Assembly (NCBI GenBank): GCA_036435485.1
Contig: CM071597.1
Location: 142,597,647-142,661,646, forward strand
Source of the DNA: Saposhnikovia divaricata
Taxonomy: Eukaryota; Streptophyta; Magnoliopsida; Apiales; Apiaceae
DNA length: 64,000 bases
Direction of reading: 5' to 3'
The notes under the pieces were generated by a model. It was not told the DNA's origin and did not search any database. It saw only the letters and a list, made by a program, of their open reading frames with translations. Positions 55,246 through 64,000 of this stretch are shown here, one piece after another (position 1 is the first letter of the stretch; every line of letters starts with the position of its first letter). Both the position numbers and the translations under genes were made by a program.

Positions 55246-55982
55246 CTGCAATTATAAAAGGCAGACACATGGCTATTAATAGAAAGGCATACACCATATT
55301 GGATATTTTAGATTAGATCATTGAACGATTTATACCAACATTAGAAGAGTAATGTCGACTTTTATACCGCATAAATATCAACATATTGTCAGAAGTCACC
55401 ACCTACTTAATGAAGTACTTAACAGGTACTGTAGAAAATTTATGTAGATAGTACACATGAAAAACCACCTAGGCTGAAATATATAATGGATACAGACAAG
55501 AGCTTAAGAGGCGCTTTGAATTGCACACCATGTCTCCATCTTAAGTGACTTCCATTTACAAGAGGTAAAAACGTTTCTTGATCACCCCAGAGCAATATAC
55601 ATTTACAAGATCTCGATCACAAGTATATTTTATATTTAACACCAAAAACAACAGCTAAACTGATACATGGATAAATATTTAATTTCATCTCTCAATGATC
55701 AAATTTATAATTCTGTAAAAATATTTAAATTTATAAGAAGGTTGCTTAAATTCTTAGGCAGAAATAGATGGCACAGTCTGATTTCGATTATTTTCAAGAT
55801 TTTTGATTTCCTGAAGCACTGGCAGGAATTAATATTACAGAAAGTCAGAAACTACAAGTCTAAAAGTACTTACTTCTATCTCTAGCAACACCTGGAGAGG
55901 GACACGGAAAGATAAGTATCATTAGATACTATGCAGCACTTCTTGTTACAGCAAACCCATGACTGGTGGCCCCTAGAACTCT

Positions 55983-56197
55983 TTATAAATCTCCCACATT
56001 TGACTGAGAAGGTAAAAACACCATAGCTGGATGATTAATTATAGGAGTAGAAAATACATTTGTTTGAGATGCATGAATGTTGCTATGCGTGCTCGTGTAG
56101 GTGACACTGTTAAGCGGCATCATGGCAATGACAGGTTGTTGAGGATCCAGACATCCAGTGATCTCGCAGCATGATCTCCACTTGCACGAGTTGAGTT
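55983..56197 (-). CDS. Possible exon, unassigned
   Basis: The minus strand is open for about 70 codons: CCEITGCLDPQQPVIAMMPL, then TYTSTHSNIHASQTNVFSTP, then HPAMVFLPSQSNVGDL and a stop at 55983-55985. It is bounded upstream by a TAA. The Ser/Thr/Pro/Gln-rich composition looks like a disordered coding tail. Whether it belongs with the frame at 54971-55245 is unknown, since its stop would prevent simple joining. Confidence 0.25.
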
Positions 56198-58174
56198 ACA
56201 GGATGTTACAATTAAGCATCTTAAAATAGAAGGCCAATGTCACATTAGCAGATGGAAGTAAACCAAAATATGAAAATGTCTGCCATATTACAGCAAAATA
56301 TTATTGTTAACAAGGATCACTCTAACCTTAAAGACTGTATGATATCATCATATGTAGATATAATCCCTCATTTCCAGAAGATCATCAATCATATACAGGG
56401 TAAGAATATTATTAAAATGATTGTCAACATCTGCCATGTCCAGTAATTTGAGTTCAATCGAATCACATTTCTGTCATGAAATCTTCAAGTCATGAGCACA
56501 GAACCCGGCATTAAGGGTAATGTGTCACATGTCAAGGACTCAAGGGTGACATTAACTATGAGTTCTGTTTAAGACTTTAAGTTATAAAATTCGGTAGATT
56601 TTATATTTTCTGGGACAGGACAGATAGGTATCAGACTATCAGCTATGGGGAAAATTGTCCGCTTTTCGGATTTGACCTGCATGCTGCTTGTGTCTTTTAC
56701 CTTGAACCCATCGTTGTCTTTTATTTTAAAATTTGGCCTAGGCCTGTCAATGGGGCGCAGATCCGGTCTAGGGCTGTGCAATAGGTACTTCAGTTACCAA
56801 ACTGACTTTTGTTTTGGTAAACGAATCAAAAATCAGGGGCTTGCCGAATACCAAGATTCCGAACCGTTACTGTTACCGGATCGAATTAAACAAATCACTT
56901 ATTCCTGAAAAGCCCGCCCAATCACCAAAATTTCATTTTTTAAGCCGTAGGGGTTTGGAAACTATTAAAATTCCATACATTTGCTAAATTGACTACTTCA
57001 GTTAAAATTCAATATTTTACAAATATAAGATATTATGATACTTTCGAAACCCTATAACTTGGGCAATTTCGCAAATAGTGGTAAGTATTTTGGCAATGAC
57101 TGGAAAAACATTATCAAACAAATATTGACGAGAAGGAAAAGAACAGTTTAGAATGCCAAATTTAATAACGGCTTCCGAACCGGAAGCACAGATTACACCA
57201 CAATCCACTATTCAGGATAATAACTATACTCCTACCAGGTTGCCAGCAAAATCACAAATAACACATACCCATATCCACATGTTTATTTAAAAATGATAAG
57301 CTGACTAATAAATCACATTTTAAAATTTTGGCACTAGTAATCGCATTGGACACATATGTTAAAAATTCAAAATTACTAAAAAATATATTTTTGGATACAC
57401 TTGCAAAATGTGTGTTTCTTGTGAAATAAATTCTAGTACCTCGCATTTTCAAAATATGTATAATGAAAAGATTTTTTTTTTCAATGGCGTTACAAGTTAC
57501 AAGAATGTGTGTTACATGTCCCGCAGTTCAAGAATGTGCATAACGTGACAACTCGCAATGCTTTCTGATTTGATAAACTTCTGTACCTAAGTAGACTTGC
57601 TCCGACGACCACCCTGTTAACACCAGGACCCTTAACCACCAAGACAAAATCGCAATTTGTTATATTGGCAATGCACATTTTTTAAATCCTTATATTGTGG
57701 CAAAATTGATAAAAGAGAATACTGAAAATGTGTCAAGGGCCAAAGCCTTCTGAAAAACTGGCGAGAACTTACAGTATATCTGGATAAAAAATAGACAATG
57801 CGACGGATGATAACAGGTGTAGAGATATGCAGAAAAACAGAATACTGTGTTAAGATTCAAAACTCTGTGAGGAATGAGGTTGAAGAAAGGAGATATATAT
57901 ACATGAACTAGTAATGAAAAGAAAGGTGAAAAAACGACCACTCCACTAGTTCATTAAGTTGATTTTATTCAGCTTAACCCACAATAAACAAATAAAAGAC
58001 CAAATTTATTTCATTACCTCCTCCCTCAGACACATGTAAACACTGGCTTACCGGCACGATTAACCAACCAAAGAAATTATTTCCTTTGTATAAACAAATT
58101 GATTGTACTCCTGATCCGATCCAATTTGATCCATTAGGATAATTTGTATAAACACGCTATCTCGTAGTTCTCAC
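56198..58174. other. Intergenic DNA with a possible decayed non-autonomous repeat
   Basis: No gene is supported. Near 56735-56900, phrases such as GGCCTGTCAATGGGGCG and AGGGCTGTGCAATAGGTACT resemble edges of small hAT-like repeats common in plants; boundaries are not defined. A minus-strand TATATATATC near 57892 precedes a pyrimidine-rich leader-like stretch, but no first exon can be shown. Confidence 0.35.
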
Positions 58175-58186
58175 ATTTGTATTAAT

Positions 58187-59300
58187 GTGCAGGAACTGCG
58201 AAGGAGTAGGACATTGGCAAAGGGAGAAGTTGACCTACGAGTAGGCAATGGAGCAAAGGTTGTTGCTTTAGCCGTAGGAACTTATTATTTATCATTGCCC
58301 ACTGGGCTTATTTTAGAACTTGATAATTGCTATTACGTGCCTGCGATTTGCAGAAACATTATTTCTATTTCTTGTTTGGACAAGAAGGATTTTTCATTTA
58401 CTATTAAAGACAATTGTTGCTCTTTTGGTTTGAATGATTTAACTTATGGCATTGCACGCATGTTTAATGGTTTATATGTTCTAGATTTAAATTTTACTCC
58501 TGTCTATAATGTTAATAAACGCCTTAAAGCAAATGACTCTAATCAAGCCTTCCTATGGCATTGTCGATTAGGCCATATAAATGAGAATCGCATATCCAAG
58601 CTCCATAAAGATGGATTTTTGGATAAATTTGATTTTGAATCATACGATGAATGCGAAGCTTGTTTACTTGGTAAAATGGCAAAGGCCCCTTTTAACAAAC
58701 AAGGTGAAAGGGCCTCTGAACGATTAGAATTAATACATAGTGATGTATGTGGTCCAGTGCGTTCTATGGCAAGAGGAGGCTTTTACTACTTCATAACATT
58801 TACTGATGATTACAGTAGATATGGATATGTGTATCTAATGAAGCACAAATCTGAATCTTTTAAAAAGTTCAAAGAATACAAAGCTGAGGTAGAAAAGCAA
58901 TAGGAAGAGAGTATTAAAACTCTTCGATCTGATCGAGGAGGTGAATACTTAACCCTGGAATTTAAGAATTTCTTAAAGGAATGTGGTATTGTATCACAAC
59001 TCACTCCTCCTGGAACACCACAATGGAATGGTGTTTCTGAAAGGAGGAATCGTACTTTGTTGGACATGGTACGATCGATGATGAGTCATGCTGATCTTCC
59101 AATAAGTTTCTGGGGTGATGCCCTAGAGACCGCTGCATATACACTAAACCGTGTTCGATCAAAATCGGTTCAAAAGACTCCATATGAGATATGGACTAGA
59201 AAGCGTCAAAGCATGTCATTTATGAAAATATGGGGATGTGAAGCGTTTGTAAAATTCTTGACCTCTGACGAGCTTGGACCCAAATCTGCAAATGTTATTT
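58187..59300 (+). pseudogene. Copia integrase (with protease tail)
   Basis: The end of the protease region (LRVGNGAKVVALAVGTY) leads to the integrase zinc site (LWHCRLGHINENRI, then CEACLLGKM) and the catalytic core: Asp in LIHSDVCGPVRS, Asp in LRSDRGGEYL, Glu in PQWNGVSERRNRTL. A TAG at 58901-58903 lies inside the core between the two Asp motifs. A one-base frameshift near 59295 follows GPKSANV. Integrase joins element cDNA to the chromosome; this copy cannot. Confidence 0.9.
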
Positions 59301-60816
59301 TGTGGGGTACCCAAAGGAAACTAAGGGTTACTATTTCTATAATCCAATTGAGAACAAAATAGTTGTTTCTCGAAATGTTGTATTTCTAGAAAGAGAATTT
59401 GTCTCCAGAAGAAACAGTGGGAGGAAAGTAGATCTCGATGAAGTTTGAGAACCACAAGATAACACTGAACCAGAAATGGAATGTGAGCAAGATATTCAAG
59501 ATAATCTTGAAGAGAATATTGCTCAAGAAACACAAGTTATTCGTAGATCTGGTAGGATTCGCCATGAGCCTGTGAGATATTATGGATTTCTCCTAGTCGA
59601 TAATGGTGATATAATGCTCATGGATCAAGATGAGCCTCTTACCTATCAAGATGCTATGAACAGTCCAAACTCTGAGAAATGGCTAGAAGCCATGAAATCT
59701 GAAATGGATTCCATGTATGAAAACAAAGTATGGACTTTGGTTGATCCACCTGAAGGGGTAAAACCCATTGGGTGCAAATGGGTCTTCAAAATGAAGACTG
59801 ACATGGATGGAAAGGTCCAGACTTATAAAGCTAGGTTGGTTGTAAAAGGTTTCAAACAAATTCATGGTATTGACTATGATGAAACTTTTTCACCAGTAGC
59901 AATGGTCAAATCCATTAGGATTTTTCTTACGATAGAAGCTTACAACGATTATGAAATCTGGCAGATGGATGTCAAGACAGCCTTCCTTAATGGAAGCCTT
60001 GAAGAGGATGTATATATGATACAACCTGAAGGTTTTGTAAATCCAAAGGATGCTAGAAAGATATGTAAGCTAATCAGGTCCATTTATGGACTAAAGCAAG
60101 CTTCAAGGAGATGGAATATTCGTTTTGGCCAAACAGTCAAAGAGTTTGGCTTCGTTCAAAATGAAAATGAACCTTGTGTTTACAAGAAGTTTAGTGGGAG
60201 CACTGTGGCATTCCTAGTTCTATATGTTGATGATATATTACTGATTGGGAATGACATACCTTCTCTACAGGCTGTTAAGGCATGGTTAGGAAAGAATTTC
60301 TCCATGAAAGACTTAGGTGAGGCTTCCTATATATTAGGGATCAAGATCTATAGAGATAGATCAAGAAGATTGATTGGCCTAAGTTAGAGTACATACATTG
60401 ACAAAGTATTGCATCGTTTTGGGATGCAAGATGCAAAAAGGGGATTTGTCCCTATGTCTCATGGGATAACGATCTCAGATAAAGATAGTCCTAAATCGAA
60501 AGATGAAAAGGACCGCATGAGTAAGATTCCATATGCTTCTGCAATTGGATCTATCATGTATGCAATGATATGTACTCGTCCTGATGTGTCGTATGCTTTA
60601 AGCATGACGAGCAGGTTTCAGTCTAATCCAGCTGAAGCTCACTGGACAGCTGTCAAGAACATTCTAAAGTACTTAAAAAGGACTAAAGATTCGTTCTTGG
60701 TGTATGGAGGGGAAGAGGGACTAGTTGTAAAAGGTTACACTGATTCTAGTTTCCAAACAGACAAGGATGATTCTATATCCCAGTCTGGTTTTGTGTTTTG
60801 TCTCAACAGTAGCTGA
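59301..60816 (+). pseudogene. Copia reverse transcriptase
   Basis: After a TGA near 59446 the frame 59476-60387 reads the Copia RT: WLEAMKSEMDSMYENKVWTL, GCKWVFKMKTDMDGKVQTYK, WQMDVKTAFLNGSLEEDVYM and the active site FLVLYVDDILLIGNDI. A TAG at 60385-60387 interrupts it; the same frame then continues to 60816 (YIDKVLHRFGMQDAKRG, YASAIGSIMYAMICTRPDV). The YVDDILLIGND box and IYRDRSRR favour the TAR/Tork side of Copia. It is inactive because of the stops. Confidence 0.92.
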
Positions 60817-61174
60817 TTCTACAATGGAGGCTGAGTATATTGCTGCTTGTGAAGCAGCTAAGGAGGCAGTTTGGATCCGAAACTTCATTAATGAGCTTGG
60901 TGTGGTTCCATCAATAGCAGATCCCATTGATCTTTATTGCGATAATAATGGAGCCATAGCACAAGCAAAGGAACCAAGATCGCACTCCAGGGCGAAACAT
61001 ATACTTAGAAGATATCATCTTATTCGTGAAATTAACGAGCGAGGAGATATACACATATGTAAAGTGCATACCAATGATAACGTTGCTGATCCACTGACTA
61101 AGCCTCTGTCGCAGCAGAAGCACGAAAGTCACACTAGTTCCATAGGTATTAGGAATATAAATGATTGGCTCTAG
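60790..61174 (+). pseudogene. Copia RNase H
   Basis: The end of the previous frame carries GYTDSSFQTDKDDSISQSGF. The frame then shifts, losing the expected short strand, and resumes with ADSTMEAEYIAACEAAKEAV, IDLYCDNNGAIAQAKEP and HICKVHTNDNVADPLTKPL before a stop at about 61174. Asp, Glu and Asp of the active site are visible, but a small deletion of about 30 bases near 60812 breaks the domain. It lies 15 bases before the LTR. Confidence 0.9.
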
Positions 61175-62473
61175 TGCAAGTGGGAGATTGTTAGTGTAAG
61201 TGCCCTAGAGGCAATACATTTCAGTTTGGTTAAACTTCGTCATTGACATTTATGTTCCATTTTGATTATATTGATGTTTTATTATGCTTAGTATTTACTG
61301 CGATATAATTGTTAGTATAATAAATGTCCCTAGATTATTGATACGAACTATATAATTATGAGATAATATACAGTATATAATAATCTTGAATATCCCTAGT
61401 CAAGTATTATTGTTATTGGGACAATAATAATACATCGAGACTAGTATGTTGATTGACTGATGATCACTTCTCATTGATCATAAGTATGATGATACTAAAG
61501 TCAATGCATAGGTACATGTATGAGTATGATGTACTGGATAGACCCACTATCAGATTCGACATGGAATGAATAAATGTGTCATTATGAATCTCAATGTGAT
61601 AATGATGTAATGATCCTTAGACCTGAAGTCATTACATTTCTATATGAGAATTAATATATTTTGATTCTATCAAAAGTTATCTTTAATCGGGTAATGATAA
61701 AGATGGTCTTGGGTATATTATGAATCGTATGAGAAATGTGAATGATCTAGATGGAATTTAACCCTCCTTAATATATATAAATATATAGGAGTGATATTAT
61801 TGGCCTCTTGTTTGAGTGAGACTATGAAATGCTTGGTCGTGCTCAAATAATGATTTGTTTGAATAGTCTATTCATCGATCAACAAAATAAAGATTAAATT
61901 ATGACGAGGATGACACATTCCATGCCTCTAGTTTAATCTATAATATCAAGATTAAAGAGATTATATTACATTGTACATTATTCACGAAAGGCGAAATCGA
62001 TTCACCGATTTAATTATTATTATTTGGGTAACAATGATGTATTACTAGATGCCGCTCATTGTTTACGATTTTATTTATTAAATAAAATTGTTGCCAATAT
62101 AATAATAACCTATAGGGTCACACAAAAGAATGAATGAAGGATTATTTAAATTAAATTCGGATTTAATTTAAATCAAATATAATTCGAAATTATTTAATTA
62201 AATTAAGTTTGACTTAATTAATTAAAATATTGAATTTCGAATTTATAAATAAATATAATTCGAAATCAGATTTATTAGAGACTTTAAGTTAGACTTAATA
62301 AGCTTTAAAATACGAATTTCGGATTTGATAAAACTCTAATTTAAATTAGAATAAAATCTAAAATTATTTTATTAAGACTTTAAGTTGGACTTAAAGTATT
62401 AAAAGATAGAATTTCGGATTTGTCAAAATTCTGATTTATACTAGACTTAGGATTCGTTTTTTTGCTCTTCTCC

Positions 62474-62480
62474 TATATAA
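62474..62480 (+). promoter_or_regulatory. TATA-like box in Copia LTR
   Basis: TATATAA lies at a place equivalent to the TATA-like sites of the two solo LTRs (about 14337 and 18296), upstream of the GA tract. Confidence 0.55.
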
Positions 62481-62531
62481 TGAAATTATGATTTCATATT
62501 AGGGTTAACGTTTTATAAAAACCCTAGCTGT

Positions 62532-62534
<3 letters not shown>

Positions 62535-62592
<58 letters not shown>

Positions 62593-62615
62593 GACAGAGA
62601 GAGAGAGAGAGAGAG
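62535..62615 (+). repeat. (GA)n microsatellite, about 80 bp
   Basis: A near-pure GA run with two GACA interruptions lies within the Copia LTR. The solo LTRs have only a few GA-rich bases at this place (about 14400), so it expanded in this copy. Confidence 0.93.
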
Positions 62616-62871
62616 CAAGAACGGATCAGTGGTGCTAGTACACATCTACCTTCGATAATTCATTCGTGTGGATACCGATTGAGACGTACATCGCTCGTGC
62701 GGGATACGTGGTGATCGAACATCCTTCCTACAATCTCAGACCTCGAAAAGCTTTTTAAAGGTACTAATTTCTGTGAACTACGAATTAAATATACAATTCT
62801 CGCATGGATCCTAGCGGTGGGTTTCAATTTGTTTTTATTTTTTGCTACGTTTGATTGTTTGAAACCCAACA

Positions 62872-63757
62872 TTACTGACATGTTTGAAAGGTTTCACAAG
62901 CTGGTGACTGAGCTACAGATGAATGGGAAGGTTTACAGCACCAAGGAGTTGAACATAAAGTTTCTATTGTCCTCACCAAACCATCTAGAGCAAAGGGCCA
63001 TTTCTCTAAGAGAAAGAGATTTGAACAAAGTCACATATGATGTGCTCTACGGGGTTTTAAAGACTCATGAGCTTGAGTTGCTTCAGAAGAGGGCTATCCA
63101 AGCCAACCAAGGCAGAATGGTAAACACATCATGTGCCTTGATTGTTAGCAAATCTGTTCAAGACCTAGAAGCATTTACAAGTCAGCTAAGGATAGAAGAG
63201 ATAGTAGATGTAGAAAATGAAGGTGAAGTTACTGAACCTGTTGAGGAGAAGGAAGAAGAAGATTTCTATACTCTTGAAGAGCTAGATGGCATGGAAAACA
63301 CTTCATATGCTTTCATGGCCAGAAAGTTTCCAAACATCAGATTCAAGAGGAACCAACCCTTCAAACCTAGACCCCAAAACCATTCATTCAACAAGAGCAA
63401 GGCACCTGTGAAAGCAAACAAGAATAAATTCAAAACCAGCCATGTGGATAGGTCATCTGTAAGGTGTTATAGATGAAATGAACTAGGGCATTTTGCCAGT
63501 GAATGGAAGAAGCCTAAAAAGAAGGATAAGGAGTTTCTAGAGCTTGAAGCTAAGTATGAGACCCTTCTGAAAAAGCAAACACAAGGCAAGGCCTACATAG
63601 CTGAAGGGAAGTGTTGGGATGACTCTGATAGTGATGGAGAGGAGCAAGAATTCTGCAACTATGCCTTGATGGCTGATTCCAAGGATGAACAATCTCTATC
63701 TGACTCTCAGGTACCATCTCTCACTACCATAGATATGTATGTTTCTGAGTATAAATG
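62872..63757 (+). pseudogene. Gag of a second Copia element, zinc knuckle destroyed
   Basis: Directly after the LTR the frame continues a different element's gag: MFERFHKLVTELQMNGKVYS, then RDLNKVTYDVLYGVLKTHEL, an acidic stretch (EEKEEEDFYTLEELDG), a Lys/Asn-rich part and a CCHC knuckle, then KKKDKEFLELEAKYETLLKK and DDSDSDGEEQEF. In the knuckle the second Cys codon is TGA (63474-63476) and the last Cys is Trp, so RNA binding is lost. The N-terminal gag is missing, as expected if the first Copia inserted here and its 5' side was later deleted. The style resembles Sirevirus-type gag. Confidence 0.8.
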
Positions 63758-64000
63758 TGTTAGATATTGATTCAAGTGATGATCAGGATCTGGACTACTG
63801 ATCAGATACTGATGCTGACGTCATCAGTAATGCACCGTCAGGATTGGGTTATCATCAGGATTGGAAGCTGATCAGGATTTCATGAGGATATACATCAGTC
63901 CAGGAATCTAGGAAGATTGACATGTTGGTTCCTGATTTATAGGAATGCAGCTATCATTCAAGATATGTACTAAGAGACGTATGTAATTGATTTGATATAT
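63758..64000 (+). repeat. Possible Copia LTR start, cut by the window end
   Basis: TGTTAGATATTGATTCAAG follows the gag frame abruptly and opens a non-coding stretch rich in GATCAGGA/CATCAG words, similar in style to the LTR fragment at 51900-52416. Only one end is in the window, so this is inferred. Confidence 0.35.

Larger units (their letters stand above)
58187..62871 (+). mobile_element. 5'-truncated Copia element (TAR/Tork-like) with 3' LTR
   Basis: Coding starts abruptly within the protease-integrase region (about 58187). It runs through integrase, RT and RNase H to a polypurine tract (GTGGGAGA) and an LTR at 61189-62871. The 5' LTR, primer site, gag and most of protease are gone, so no target duplication can be tested. 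The LTR is the same family as the two solo LTRs in the LINE. Stops and frameshifts inactivate it. Confidence 0.93.
61189..62871 (+). repeat. 3' LTR of Copia element, 1683 bp
   Basis: It begins TGTTAGTGTAAGTGCCCTAG after GTGGGAGAT and ends TTGAAACCCAACA. It is collinear with the solo LTRs at 13137 and 17116. The extra length is mainly an expanded (GA)n tract. Confidence 0.95.

Noticed and set aside
56569..56781. 70-codon Pro/Arg/Lys-containing frame
   Set aside because: It overlaps repeat-edge phrases (CTGTCAATGGGGCG) and has no supporting splice sites or homologue that I recognise.

Overview
This window looks like flowering-plant (probably eudicot) nuclear heterochromatin. It is AT-rich and holds stacked LTR retrotransposons with iMet-tRNA primer sites, a plant L1-type LINE, a hAT relic, a Stowaway MITE, a TRIM, solo LTRs and intron-containing gene fragments. 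I found no clearly intact single-copy host gene, rRNA or tRNA gene. Family names rest on motifs I can read. Species cannot be fixed from the sequence alone.

Layout. 1-6157 holds the 3' ends of two same-strand Tekay/Del-type Ty3 chromoviruses, the second with a complete-looking 3.9 kb LTR. 6158-9960 is AT- and pyrimidine-rich DNA without genes. 9961-10623 (-) is an RNase H-like reading frame with one in-frame stop, and a 606-bp hAT relic with perfect 8-bp target duplications sits at 10920-11525.

From about 11.5 to 47.1 kb lies one minus-strand LINE (ORF1 tail, endonuclease, reverse transcriptase, zf-RVT, RNase H) split by three independent insertions. These are a solo Copia LTR at 13137-14724 (TSD CTATG), a second solo Copia LTR at 17116-18665 (TSD TCTTC), and a 27.9 kb Ty3 block at 18868-46790 (TSD GTTTT). 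The block is a decayed Ty3 chromovirus whose 5' LTR was later hit by a younger, nearly complete 13.4 kb Ty3 chromovirus at 31398-44828 (TSD TCGAG). The matching uninterrupted site survives in the host element's other LTR at about 21460. The young element carries ORF0, gag, protease, RT, RNase H, integrase and chromodomain, with gag-pol in a single frame broken only by three stops. ORF0, between the primer site and gag, has a recognisable relic in the older element and is the most novel coding feature here.

47.1-58.2 kb is a mosaic: AT-rich tandem repeats, an LTR fragment, a CACTA-like end followed by exon/intron fragments of exportin-T and an NHX-type Na+/H+ antiporter, an RNase H tail with poly(A), a TRIM, a Stowaway MITE, tandem duplications, and possible but unassigned minus-strand exons near 55-56 kb. 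58.2-62.9 kb is a 5'-truncated Copia element with its 3' LTR, of the same family as the two solo LTRs. It is followed by the gag of a different Copia element, and what may be a further LTR starts near 63758.

The genes here are almost all retrotransposon machinery: gag forms the particle, protease matures it, RT/RNase H copies the RNA, and integrase plus chromodomain inserts it into chromatin. Almost every copy is broken, so the window records layered insertion, LTR-LTR recombination and mutational decay.
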